Shown here piece after piece: positions 8,591 to 17,150 of a stretch of 23,045 nt of DNA. The position numbers were made by a program, and so were the translations under genes. Source of the DNA: Bremia lactucae (Eukaryota; Oomycota; Peronosporomycetes; Peronosporales; Peronosporaceae); NCBI RefSeq assembly GCF_004359215.1, contig NC_090615.1:2394092-2417136 (forward strand). Direction: 5' to 3'. Numbering within the stretch: position 1 is the stretch's first letter; each line of letters opens with the position of its first letter. The notes under the pieces are model-generated. The model was not told the DNA's origin. It was given only the letters and a program-made list of their open reading frames with translations, and did not search any database.

Positions 8591-8800
8591 CTCCAAAAGA
8601 CTTACTAAGATGATTGAGCAAGAGCGCACCTCCGGCCCTTGCCGCTTATTTCCAGCTCAACTAGTTCGTGCTCGATTTGCTGCTCTTTCTTTTAGCTTTT
8701 TTATTGTTGGCCAACCAAGTGCGTGCGCTCTTGGCTTTTTCTCACCTCTAGGTTCAACATCGCCAAACGAAAACAAGGTTTCTGATGTGCTCAGGGGCAT

Positions 8801-8941
8801 TCACACCCATTACACTAAGATAATTCGGGTGTGTGGCTATAGCGATTCCCTAGTGTAATTTAAGGGGGTGGTGTTTTAAAGGCCAAAAAGGCGATCTAAA
8901 GATCATTCTAAAGGTAAACTTTAAAACTGTATGATCCATAG
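8801..8941 (-). repeat. Divergent R-like segment at the outer edge of the right arm
   Basis: Read on the minus strand this shows the R order in weakened form: TATGGATCAT, TTTAGAATGATCTTTAGATC, TTTTTGGCC, then the structured block. The block has interleaved inverted repeats: CACACCC 8802-8808 with GGGTGTG 8827-8833, and ATTACACTA 8809-8817 with TAGTGTAAT 8851-8859. It starts directly at the arm edge and is abutted by the family-A LTR at 8942. Confidence 0.5.
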
Positions 8942-9460
8942 TGTAACGGGGCACTACGACTTGTACTGCTTCAGTACAAGTCCACTTCGTACTGCTTCAG
9001 TTGCGAGTGGTTGAACGGTGTATCGTTACATGAAATTAACACTTAAAGGTTGTTAATTAATATATTATCTAAAAGGTAGATAATATTTGGAGGATATTAC
9101 TTTATATAGTAATATCCTGAATTCTTATCCATAAATAGGTATAGACCATTATGTCTATTTATTCCGCAGACTAATCAGCTGTAGAAGTAATCAAAGAGAG
9201 TTACAAGATAAGATAGATAAGAATTCATTTACATGTTTAGTATTAGTTTATAGTTAAGTCAGCATTTACAAAGATAGATTAAGAGACACTTAACTATATT
9301 TAATACAGTTTTCATTTTACCCTCTTAAGTCTACTTGTCTTAAGAGAAGTCTTCCTCTACACGTACAGTGTACGTCACCTAACGAAAGGCACCACTCACA
9401 TCTGAAGCAGTGTGAAGTGGACTTGTACTGAAACAGTACAAGTCGCAGTGCCCCGTTACA
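8942..9460 (+). mobile_element. Family-A 5' LTR with an inverted LTR-end insert
   Basis: This 519-bp LTR runs from TGTAACGGGG to CCCCGTTACA, a 10-bp terminal inverted repeat, and is followed by CC and a primer site. It is homologous to 14719-15158 and to the reverse complement of 2457-2894. Relative to both, it has about 70 extra bp near its start (8951-9013) that are the reverse complement of the LTR 3' end. It also carries strong hairpins: 9062-9071/9077-9086, 9091-9101/9108-9118, 9322-9329/9339-9346 and 9421-9430/9434-9443. Confidence 0.85.
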
Positions 9461-9462
9461 CC

Positions 9463-9480
9463 TGGTAGCACTTTGTAGTC
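9463..9480 (+). other. Primer binding site
   Basis: TGGTAGCACTTTGTAG begins two bases after the LTR. The first eight bases complement UGCUACCA, the 3' end of many eukaryotic initiator-Met tRNAs. The same site follows the LTR at 15161, which confirms the LTR edge. Confidence 0.7.
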
Positions 9481-9510
9481 CGTCCAAGGACCACATTTCC
9501 CACATTTAAC

Positions 9511-9900
9511 ATGGACATGTTAGATGGTAGTGGGAATACGCATCACGTTTCCCCTGAAAGCTACTCCTTTCTAAGTGATATAGAAAGAAGTGCGGTTGAA
9601 CGAATGAGTTCACCGTATGAAACGATGCAATTTTGGCAATGCTGTCCAATTTGGACAGAGATGCCCTCCAATCAACCATCGCCAAGCTCATACAACATGA
9701 TCTTGACGAGATAAAGCAGAAGGTAGCCTTGCTGAATCAGCAAGATTTTCAGCAGGCAGAACTGTTGAGGTTACAACAGGTACAGACCCCTGTACCTGGG
9801 ATGACGCAAACGCGACGTCCCGAAACCTTAAAGATTGACATCTCTAAGTATAGAGGAGTCGAAGAAGACTCCCTCTTGAGATGGTTTGTCGAGTTGGACG
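9511..9900 (+). pseudogene. Gypsy gag N-terminal part, frameshifted and cut by gap
   Basis: ATG 9511 opens a frame (NTHHVSPESYSFLSDIERSA) that continues in a second frame after about 9610-9640: LDRDALQSTIAKLIQHDLDE, a Gln-rich helix, ETLKIDISKYRGVEEDSLLR and WFVELD at the gap edge. This is the N-terminal half of an oomycete Ty3/gypsy Gag; the same protein is present at 15210. A frameshift makes it non-functional. Everything downstream is hidden by the Ns. Confidence 0.8.
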
Positions 9901-10000
9901 NNNNNNNNNNNNNNNNNNNNNNNNNNNNNNNNNNNNNNNNNNNNNNNNNNNNNNNNNNNNNNNNNNNNNNNNNNNNNNNNNNNNNNNNNNNNNNNNNNNN
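9901..10000. other. Assembly gap of 100 N
   Basis: Exactly 100 Ns, the usual placeholder for a gap of unknown size. On the left a plus-strand family-A gag runs in; on the right a minus-strand integrase runs in. The missing parts of two elements (several kb) should lie here, so the true gap is probably larger than shown. Confidence 0.95.
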
Positions 10001-10424
10001 ACTGGCCTTCAACAATCTGTTGGCATCGGTAGCGGCTTCAGTGGCGCACTGCTGGAAGTGCAGGCTTAACGCGCTGATACTGTTCGCACGAGCGAACATA
10101 GTTGGCCACCCATCTATATAGGTGTGGCTACCAAAATACCTCTGACACTCGTAAGAATGTCTTATCACTGCCCAGATGCCCATTCGATGGCGCATCATAG
10201 AGCTCGTGAAGGATCGTCAGCTTGAGATTTGTGTCATGAGGCACATAGATACTCAAGGGATCACAAGGTGACAGCTGATGCCATAACAGGCCATCGCTGA
10301 AGCTAAAGCGATTTAGCTTAGCTTTAAGGTGCGACGGAAGTGAAACCTTTCGTCCACCGAAGTGATCCAACAGCAGGCGACAATGTTGGTCCTGACTGTA
10401 GCTATTCTTTTTTTCGGAGGCCAA
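10001..10424 (-). pseudogene. Gypsy integrase N-terminal zinc-binding part
   Basis: The minus frame 10424-10128 ends in HELYDAPSNGHLGSDKTFLR and a stop; beyond it, in a neighbouring frame, come LYRWVANYVRSCEQYQRVKP and sequence into the gap. This is the HHCC zinc domain of a Ty3/gypsy integrase. The second Cys of the C-x-x-C pair is Tyr (codon 10079-10077, TAT for TGT). The DDE catalytic core would lie in the gap. It is part of the family-B element on the minus strand. Confidence 0.75.
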
Positions 10425-10489
10425 TTAGTCCGTCACGTGGTATGCCTTCATAGCTGCCAACGTTGACGACTCAAACTTGTGCCTTTGCA

Positions 10490-10967
10490 CTAGACACACT
10501 TTTCTCGTGGCTCACCTCGAAGTCTGCGCGATAAAGTGTCTGCCAAGACATTCGACTTACCCGGCTTGTATTCACCTTTGAAAATAAATTCAGAGAAGAA
10601 TGTAAGCCATTTTGCCATTCTAGGCGAGAGGTCTTGTGAGTTTATTGCGGTCCGCAATGGTGTGTGATTCGTATAAACCACAAATGGTTTGGTGCCCAAT
10701 AATTCCACTCGAAAGTGAACAAGAGCATACTTCATGAAAGTAATTCTTTGTCATGCACAGGGTAATTCAGTTCCGCGGCTTGAAAAGTTGGGACTGATAA
10801 GAGATGACGCGGTCAACGTCGTCGTCATCTTTCTGCATGAAAGCACTGCCGATTGCAAAATTACTTGCATCGCAGACTACGCTAAAAGGCTTATCCGCGT
10901 CTGACAATGCCGGTGCCTTTGTAAGAGAGTGCTTCACTAATGTGAACGAATTTCCTTGATCTTTCAA
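10490..10967 (-). pseudogene. Gypsy RNase H domain
   Basis: Two minus-strand pieces, 10967-10767 and 10735-10490, give KPFSVVCDASNFAIGSAFMQ, then LLGTKPFVVYTNHTPLR and VLADTLSRR. Together they are the RNase H that degrades the RNA template during reverse transcription. The first catalytic Asp (VCDAS) is present; YTDH reads YTNH (codon 10669-10667), losing an active-site Asp. The two pieces are in different frames. Confidence 0.8.
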
Positions 10968-11052
10968 CCAAATTCATACTACGTCCGTTATAAGGAGGTC
11001 AGATATTGGTTTAGCTCGCTCAGCACAATACTTGCTATACTTATGCAAGTAA

Positions 11053-11959
11053 TTAGCGAGCCCTAGGAATTGGCGCAAATTCTTCACTTGTCGTGGGATT
11101 GGCAATCCCCTTACCGATTTTACCTTGTCTGGGTCTGTTCGTACACCCTGTGTACCTACGATGCAGCCAAGTAGATATCTCCGGGACCCCTATGACGCAC
11201 TTTTGCAAGTTGGCGTACAATTGGGCGACCTTAAAAGTCTGCAACACAGCGTCTAAATGACGCTTGTGCGACTCTATTACGCTTAAAAGTCTGCAACACA
11301 GCGTCTAAATGACGCTTGTGCGACTCTATTACGCTCAGCTCGTCCTCGGCCTTACAATGCACGAATACATCGTCCAAGAAGTGGGGCACGTAGGCGCGGT
11401 GCTGACGCATCAGGTGAGCCACCACTCGGTTGAATGTCGCTAGTGCGTTTTTCAAACCTTAAGACATCACAAGCCACTCCCAAAGCAAACCGCTTGGGGC
11501 GCTTACAGCTGTTTGAACTACATCGGACTATCTCATGAGTATCTGATAGTAGCCATCTTTTAAATCTAATGCGGAAAAGATAGCTGGCTTTTCCATGGAG
11601 TTCAACGAAACATCTTTCCGCGGGATTGGCGTTTGCGCCGGTACGGTCGCCGTGATCAGCTTATTGTAAGCATGAACCACGCGTCATCCACCTATGGCTT
11701 AACGCACAAAGGTCAGGCTGCAGTGAGGCTATTTGCTCTCACGCACATGTCCCGCCTTGGCTCGCTTGTCGAAGAACTCATCGATATAATCGACTTGATC
11801 TTTCGGCAACGGCCATTGCCTGGTCACACAATACTTGGTGCTAGGTTCGAGGTCTATCTCGTGCCCGATACCCCTATCTGCTGGTAGGCGGCTCGGCACT
11901 TCTTCTGGGAAAACATCACGATGTTTCCGCACAACCTCAACAAACGAACTGTCTCTCAA
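11053..11959 (-). pseudogene. Gypsy reverse transcriptase domain
   Basis: The N-terminal part, 11959-11729, reads FPEEVPSRLP, HEIDLEPSTKYC, RQWPLPKDQV and AGHVRES. About 11640-11456 gives the DLKDGYYQ region in broken frames. 11455-11231 gives ATFNRVVAHLM and the active site FLDDVFVH (codons at 11380-11369), the YxDD motif with Phe for Tyr. A 52-bp tandem duplication (11230-11333) shifts the frame. It belongs to the same minus-strand element as the neighbouring RNase H and protease. Confidence 0.85.
11230..11333. repeat. 52-bp tandem duplication in RT
   Basis: Units 11230-11281 and 11282-11333 are identical, each from CTTAAAAGTCTGC to TCTATTACG. Fifty-two is not a multiple of three, so it alters the reading frame of the reverse transcriptase. 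Exact identity means it is recent or an assembly artefact. Confidence 0.95.
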
Positions 11960-11999
11960 GGCATTTTAGCCTTGAGCAGCGAACCTTTTCTATTTGTTT

Positions 12000-12960
12000 T
12001 TTTAGGACGCTTTAGTCCATTGCGGACGACGAGCAACAGTCCACAAAGTTCTCTTCTGGAACTGGTGTGACTATTTCGTGGATCTTTCCTTCCTTTAATC
12101 GGCAAGGAACAGACCCCATGACATCTCCACGGATTTACTATCTCGTCGCCAGAATTAAAGACTTGTGGAGCACCTTAATTGAGAATGCCTTTGCAGCTTT
12201 TTCTTTGACGGCCCAATCTCTTCAATTTGGACCGATCCAAAAGTCACTCGTTTTGTCGTGCCTTTAATCGTCCTAATCTGTCGGGTACTCGTTTTCCGAG
12301 TAAACAAGACCTCTTACTGGGGAGCGGGTGCCGTTTCTCTCCTGGCTAACGCACCCCACTAGGCTCTAGACACTGTTCCGTCCCATGCGACGCTTGACTA
12401 CCTGTCAGCTCGCCGTCTACTACCACAGGCTTTCGGTTCTTTTCAGGGCACTCAGACGCATGACCACTTGTCATCGTCTTTTTCACTACCCCAGTCTCTC
12501 CCAGCTGGGTAGGAATTGGTGACGTTGACATCTTGTCAAAGCACCCTTAACTGTATTCTTCACTACATCAGTAGCGTAGGCCTCTCGCAGGAGCATACGT
12601 CAGTCTATCCATGGTTGGTGTTTTGCCAACTTTGGAAAGCCTAGGATAAGGTCATACGGACTCTCCATACCTAGCACTGTGAGCTTCTCCTTACAAGAGA
12701 AGTCACTAATGCAGAAGGCGAGTGTAACTCGAATTCCCTCAGACTTTACGAGCGCGCCATTCGCTAAACGAACGGTCGCCTCTTCTCGCCTACCATCCTG
12801 GCAAAGCGATTAAGCACCGCCAGTCTCTTTCTTAGAGCCGCGAGTTTCATAAGATTTTGTGATGCACCTGAATCCACTAGGAGGGTATCACCTGGTCATA
12901 CATAGCCTCGTACTTGAACGTTATAGATTAGCAGGGTTGAGGTCCGAATGTTCGAGACGT
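12000..12960 (-). pseudogene. Gypsy aspartic protease and linker to RT
   Basis: The minus strand carries a retropepsin site LVDSGASQNL (catalytic Asp codon 12874-12872), here still intact, then a degraded protease body with homologous phrases but many stops (about 12840-12560), and a Ser/Thr-rich linker (12531-12346) leading towards RT. About 12000-12345 shows no clear domain, as expected of a protease-RT spacer. The protease would process Gag-Pol; it is dead through stops and frameshifts. Confidence 0.65.
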
Positions 12961-13178
12961 CAAGGACTATGCTAACTCATTTGTTTGATATCTCTCAATT
13001 TAGGGGTAGCTTCAGAGTCCGCGACCGTAGGGCATCCCGCCCCTACTGTGCTCCTGCATTTCCCGACCCCTCAGTGGTCGATGCAGAACTCCTGCGTCTC
13101 GCACGCTGGTTCTTGCCATCGCTTTTGGGAAGGTGGTCCTCTTGCTTGGCGTCTTCGCTCCAGCAGGGACCTTGTCGG

Positions 13179-14128
13179 TCAGCGAGCCTTCATATGGCCG
13201 CGCTTGCCGCGCTTGCCGCACTTAAAGCAGACTACATCTGCATTGCCCAACTCTGGCATCTGACCTCTAGGCTGACGGCTTATACCAAGCTGTCGTCGAT
13301 GCACTGTTGTAGGATTGTTCCTTAACTTAGGCAATTTGGATTGCCTCTTCACGCGTCGACGGCGCCTTTCTAAAAAGGCCCTATCGCTAAGGGCCATGCC
13401 GTAGTCTGTTCGTTAACGTAGGCGCCTTAATGTGCCTCGGAATCGGACCTACAGTAATGGAAGCCGACTGCGAGCGCATCTCCTGCACGTACTCTTGCAG
13501 GGATCGCTTCGCCTGTCGCGCTCCAAAGAAGCGCATCTGAAGCAACACCTCGTTGTTCGGCGGCTGGTAGATCGAGCGAATATTTTCCTTAAAGATTGCC
13601 CATGTAGTTAAAGCCTTTCCGTCTGGCTTAAGCGACGAGTAAGCCCATTCTGAGGCCTAACCGCGCAGATGCAACATGGCGAACGACACCATCTGTCTGT
13701 CGGCCTCAGTGAGCTGCGCCTCGCCGCATTGCTCCACGGCTAACAGCCAGTAGACAATCATGTGTGGTGCCGTTCCATCGAACTTGGGCGGGTCCATCCG
13801 AATGGGCCTCGGCTGATGCGGCCGGGCAAAGAGCATCTCAACAGACCTGTTGAGAGCCTCCGTCCAAGCCTGCTCACGCCTATGCTCATCCTGAGTCTGA
13901 GTGACGGACTCTGCCGCAGCATAACTGTGTGCCTCGGACTCGACGCGACCCTTCGCTGGCCGAGCACGAACGCTCAAACTGTTTTAACTGAGCAACATGT
14001 AGGTCTGGAGGACTACTCAAGAGCCTGGGTCAGGGCTTGTTCACCAAGCCCCTGCGCCATATGCTCAGTTAACTCCCGATGATGATCGGAGAAATGTAAA
14101 AATGAGCCCAATCGATATTGAGGCTCAT
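13179..14128 (-). pseudogene. Gypsy gag of the minus-strand family-B element
   Basis: It starts at ATG 14128 (MSLNIDWAHF) as in the copy at 21789, then breaks. The 13977-13657 part reads YAAAESVTQTQDEHRREQA, then LFARPHQPRPIRMDPPKFDG and MIVYWLLAVEQCGEAQLTEA. The C-terminal part ends with a zinc knuckle, CFKCGKRGKRGHMKAR, in which GKR is doubled and a TGA replaces the last Cys position. Function in the family: RNA packaging and particle formation. Between 13656 and 13398 the homologous sequence is present but out of frame. Confidence 0.8.
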
Positions 14129-14175
14129 CCTCACGTACACGCTCAGAGATGCGGGTCGTGGGAAGGATTTCTCAG

Positions 14176-14183
14176 TGCTACCA
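14176..14183 (-). other. Primer binding site of the minus-strand element
   Basis: On the minus strand TGGTAGCA follows the LTR end after two bases. It identifies 14186-14694 as the 5' LTR and fits the 3' end of initiator-Met tRNA. Confidence 0.7.
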
Positions 14184-14185
14184 AG

Positions 14186-14694
14186 TGTAGGCGGCACGTC
14201 TCAATGCGGCCACGCTCTACTTAAGCATACACCTAAACAGAGCGAGGAAGCGGTTTGACCGTCTCCTCTTACGTGCAGTGGGCGCCTAAGCGACCTCACC
14301 CAACGAACTATAAGCCTTAGTTTAAGTGACGTCACGGGAGCGGTAATCCGTTTCCACGTGCGCACTTGTGAACTAGGAAGTTGTTTTCAGACTAATTTAT
14401 ATTTGATCGTATTCAATATAAAACCTATTTTTTACCAATCATAACCGCCATCTCTGTCGATATGCACTGATATGTATTGTGAGCGTATTGATCTATATAC
14501 CTCGTATCTTGGATGACGCTAGCCGTCATCTTCATTAATGTGAATGCCCAAAGGTGCATCACATACACAAAGGTGGGTCCCAATGTGAACCACACCCAAG
14601 TGGTGAATCTAATTACCTCGCTTGACATATATCTTTAAGTACACAAAGTGTACTTAACAGGGATTGTATAACATAGGGCAACTTTAGCTTGTTA
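14186..14694 (-). mobile_element. Family-B 5' LTR of the minus-strand element
   Basis: The reverse complement aligns with 1743-2297 and 21202-21732: GATGACGGCTAGCGTCATC hairpin, a GTGCGCAC block, CGTTGGGTGAGGTCGC, CCGCTTCCTCGCT and a CCGCCTACA end. The start near 14694 reads TAACAAGC after GGTGGAG. Just upstream on the minus strand is a G-rich GGGGGTGGAG, and 24 bp further a family-A LTR begins in the other direction. Confidence 0.8.
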
Positions 14695-14718
14695 CTCCAC
14701 CCCCGATCCGACTGGGCC

Positions 14719-15158
14719 AGTAACGGGGTGAATCGTTACATTTAATTAAAACTTAAAGGTTGTTAATAAAAATATTATCTAAAGTGTAGATGATATTTTG
14801 GGATATCACATTACATAGCAATATTCGAAAAGCTTATTCATTGGTAGATACAGGCCTTTTAATCTACTTGCTCCGCGGTCCAGTCAGCACTGGACGCGCG
14901 CAAAGAGAAAGACAGATAAAACTTTATTACATGTTTTGTATTAGTATATAATTAAGTTGGAAAAATGAAAATAGAAACAGAAAATCTTTATTATGTCAAA
15001 TGCAGTTTACTTTTAACCCTCTTTGAAGGAAGTGTTCTAACAATAGTCTTCCCCTGCACGTACTAGTGTACGTGGAGTGACGTTAGGGACCACTCGCATT
15101 GAAGCAGTGCGAAGTGGACTTGTACTGAAGTAGTACAAGTCGGCAGTGCCCCATTACA
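14719..15158 (+). mobile_element. Family-A 5' LTR of the plus-strand element
   Basis: This LTR of about 440 bp starts GTAACGGGGTG and ends CCCCATTACA, followed by CC and a primer site at 15161. It aligns with 8942-9460 without the 70-bp inverted insert. The hairpins of the family are kept near the 3' end: CACGTAC/GTACGTG at about 15056, and ACTTGTACT/AGTACAAGT at about 15119-15141. Confidence 0.85.
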
Positions 15159-15160
15159 CC

Positions 15161-15178
15161 TGGTAGCACTTTGTAGTC
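15161..15178 (+). other. Primer binding site
   Basis: TGGTAGCACTTTGTAG, identical to the site at 9463, follows the LTR. Confidence 0.7.
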
Positions 15179-15209
15179 CGTCCAATGACCACAGTTCTAT
15201 CATCTAGCA

Positions 15210-16151
15210 TGAACGTGTCTAATGATAATGGAAATACGCATCACGTTTCGCGTGATTGCTACTCCTTCTAAGTGACATAGAAAGGAGTGCGGTCGAACTC
15301 ATTCGTTCGACCGTAGCGAATGATGCCATTCTGGCCATGCTGTCCGGTTTGGACAGAGATGCCCTCCAATCAGCCATCTCCAAGTTCATACAACATGAAC
15401 TTGACGAGGCGAAGGAAAAGGTAGCCTTGCTTATTAATCAGCAAGGCTCTCAAAAGGCACAACTGTTGAGGTTGCAACAGGTACGGACCCGCGCGTCGTC
15501 CGGAAACCTTGAAGATAGACATCTCCAGTATAGTGGAGTCGAAGAGGTCTCCCTTCTTAGGTTGTTCGTCGAATTGGACGATGCTTTAAAGGCTCGTCAC
15601 ATCGTCGACGGGCAAATGCAAGTCGCTTTTGCTAAATCAAATTTGGCAGGTCGTGCCAAAACTTCGGCACTATGCCTTAAGTTGCGCGACCAATATGTCT
15701 TTGGGTCGCTAGAGGCTTTTAAAGCCCGGCTCAAATAGACGATTGAACCGCCAAGGGCTGAGTTCAGAGCTCAATCAGAGCTTCTGAAACTCAAGCAAAG
15801 CAAGCGTGAAGTTTACGCTTATGCCCAGCACATACGACTCTTAGCGAGTTGTATCACGAACAACCCAGTTCATGAACACACGTTGATTACGGTGTTAATG
15901 CAACGGCTTACGAATGTTCCCGTGAAGACCCACCTGTTCCGCTTAGAACTAGATACGCTTGAAGAAGCAATATCCGTTGCGGAACAAGAGAGCTGTAGCT
16001 TGAAACAGGCTCAAGCTAGTTCGTCATCGTAACGTCCTCCAAGACGACACGAGCTCGGAGGTCCAGAACCGATGGACCTCGCTTTTCGAACAACAAGCGA
16101 TTGCAGAAATGGAATCGCTGTCAAAAGTTAGCTCACTACGCTCATGAGTGT
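15210..16151 (+). pseudogene. Gypsy gag of the plus-strand family-A element
   Basis: ATG 15210 reads MNVSNDNGNTHHVS as in the copy at 9511. One T missing near 15270 (TCCTTC for TCCTTTC) moves the frame; the main frame then runs through LDRDALQSAISKFIQHELDE, YSGVEEVSLLRLFVELDDAL and SLEAFKARLK to TAG 15736-15738. It stays open in the same frame to TAA 16030-16032, so that TAG is a nonsense change. A zinc knuckle follows at 16110-16151, with Trp in place of the first Cys (W-x-x-C-x4-H-x4-C). The family role is RNA binding and particle assembly. Confidence 0.85.
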
Positions 16152-16369
16152 AGTCCCCCACGCCCAGTTTCGTGAGGTACTGAACGTACTTATGGACTGA
16201 GTGCAAAAAAAGGCAACGGTCGCGGGTCCGACGTTGTTGCGAAATCGCAACAGCGAAACGGACCGCCAAAAAACGGCATTCTGATCTAGCAACCTCAAGA
16301 GAATTTGCAAATCATTTGACGAAAGTTGCTCCAGACACACAGTCATTATGTGTCTCTGCACCTGGCGAT

Positions 16370-16660
16370 AAGGTTTCCCTCATCACCTTAAAGCGACAAA
16401 TAATTTATCACTTAGAGCCCTAGTGGAGTGTGGGTCGTCGAAAGACTTTATTCGTCGCCAGTCGCTAGAGGGTCGTAGGCTCATATTTGTTGAGCGCGAC
16501 ATCCCTCCAACGAGGATGACGGTGCGTCTAGCGACAGGCGCATTGATAACAGTGACGAAATACGTAGTGAAGTTTCACTACACGTTTGAAGATTTGCAGT
16601 ATGATGATGATTTCTCGTACTGGATTTGGATGACTAAGCTGATGTCATCCTAGTTTACCT
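16370..16660 (+). pseudogene. Gypsy aspartic protease, catalytic Asp lost
   Basis: The frame reads SLRALVECGSSKDFIRRQSL, then PPTRMTVRLATGALITV and VVKFHYTFEDLQYDDDF. In retropepsins the LVDxGAS motif holds the catalytic Asp; here it is Glu (codon 16426-16428). The domain then loses frame near 16620-16650, where LDLDD meets a stop. It sits between gag and RT as expected. Confidence 0.75.
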
Positions 16661-16942
16661 TGGCTCAGAAATTATGAGCCAAGAATCAGCTGGCAGCATC
16701 GATCCGTAAATATGCATGCCTCTTGTTCATCAGTTGGCAATCTGATGAACGTCTTGGAGCGTCCACAAGCGTGCGAATGTACTACGAGTGAGTGCGATGG
16801 TCTCACTTGTGGTATGGTCGTTAGTATACGACTGCTCAAGATCACAGTGTGATGACTACTCACACTGTGGAGTTGGCTATAAGAATGCACAGGCAGCGCC
16901 GAAAGTCTACCACTCGAATAAGTCGAGTGGATTTTTGAATAA

Positions 16943-16983
16943 AAAAAATATTTATTTTATTTAAAATAAAATAAATATTTTTT
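16943..16983. repeat. Perfect AT palindrome, 20-bp arms, 1-nt centre
   Basis: Arms 16943-16962 and 16964-16983 pair at every position around A 16963. The sequence contains only A and T, unlike the roughly balanced coding sequence around it. It can extrude as a cruciform and is a likely site of slippage or breakage. Confidence 0.9.
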
Positions 16984-17065
16984 GTGGGCCACATCCACGG
17001 AAGAACCGGTTGCCCCAAAAGGGACAACACGATAAAGCTAGGTCGAGTAGAGAGTCGACCTTAGA

Positions 17066-17150
17066 GGACGTATTCCTTCGACTGTCATTGCGCTATCACA
17101 GTCGGGAGACCCGACTGTGATAGCGCAATGACAGTCGAAGGAATACGTCC
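17066..17150. repeat. Perfect 41-bp inverted repeat, 3-nt loop
   Basis: Arm 17066-17106 (from GGACGTATTCC to CAGTCGGG) and arm 17110-17150 are exact reverse complements around AGA. No mismatch over 41 bp means it is very recent or an artefact. GGGAGACCC at the centre is itself a natural inverted repeat that could have seeded a fold-back copy. Confidence 0.95.

Larger units (their letters stand above)
6128..8800. repeat. Right arm of the large inverted repeat
   Basis: This arm is the mirror image of 2298-5094. It keeps the empty site for the solo LTR (about 8632-8652) and for the 63-bp insertion (about 8090). About 8147-8590 is not matched in the left arm; that block contains a degraded R-like start (GAGTCGTCTTTAGATCCC) and otherwise nothing I recognise. 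The outer edge, AGGGGCAT at 8800, is immediately followed by a further R-like structured segment. Confidence 0.9.

Noticed and set aside
2298..8800. The whole inverted repeat as a DNA transposon with long terminal inverted repeats
   Set aside because: No transposase is seen, and no target duplication is visible at 2298 and 8800; the outer left edge is simply where the family-B LTR abuts. Segmental inverted duplication explains it better.
8586..8858. 90-codon plus-strand frame at the right arm end
   Set aside because: The equivalent left-arm sequence is interrupted and the frame runs into the R-like structured block; no recognisable domain.
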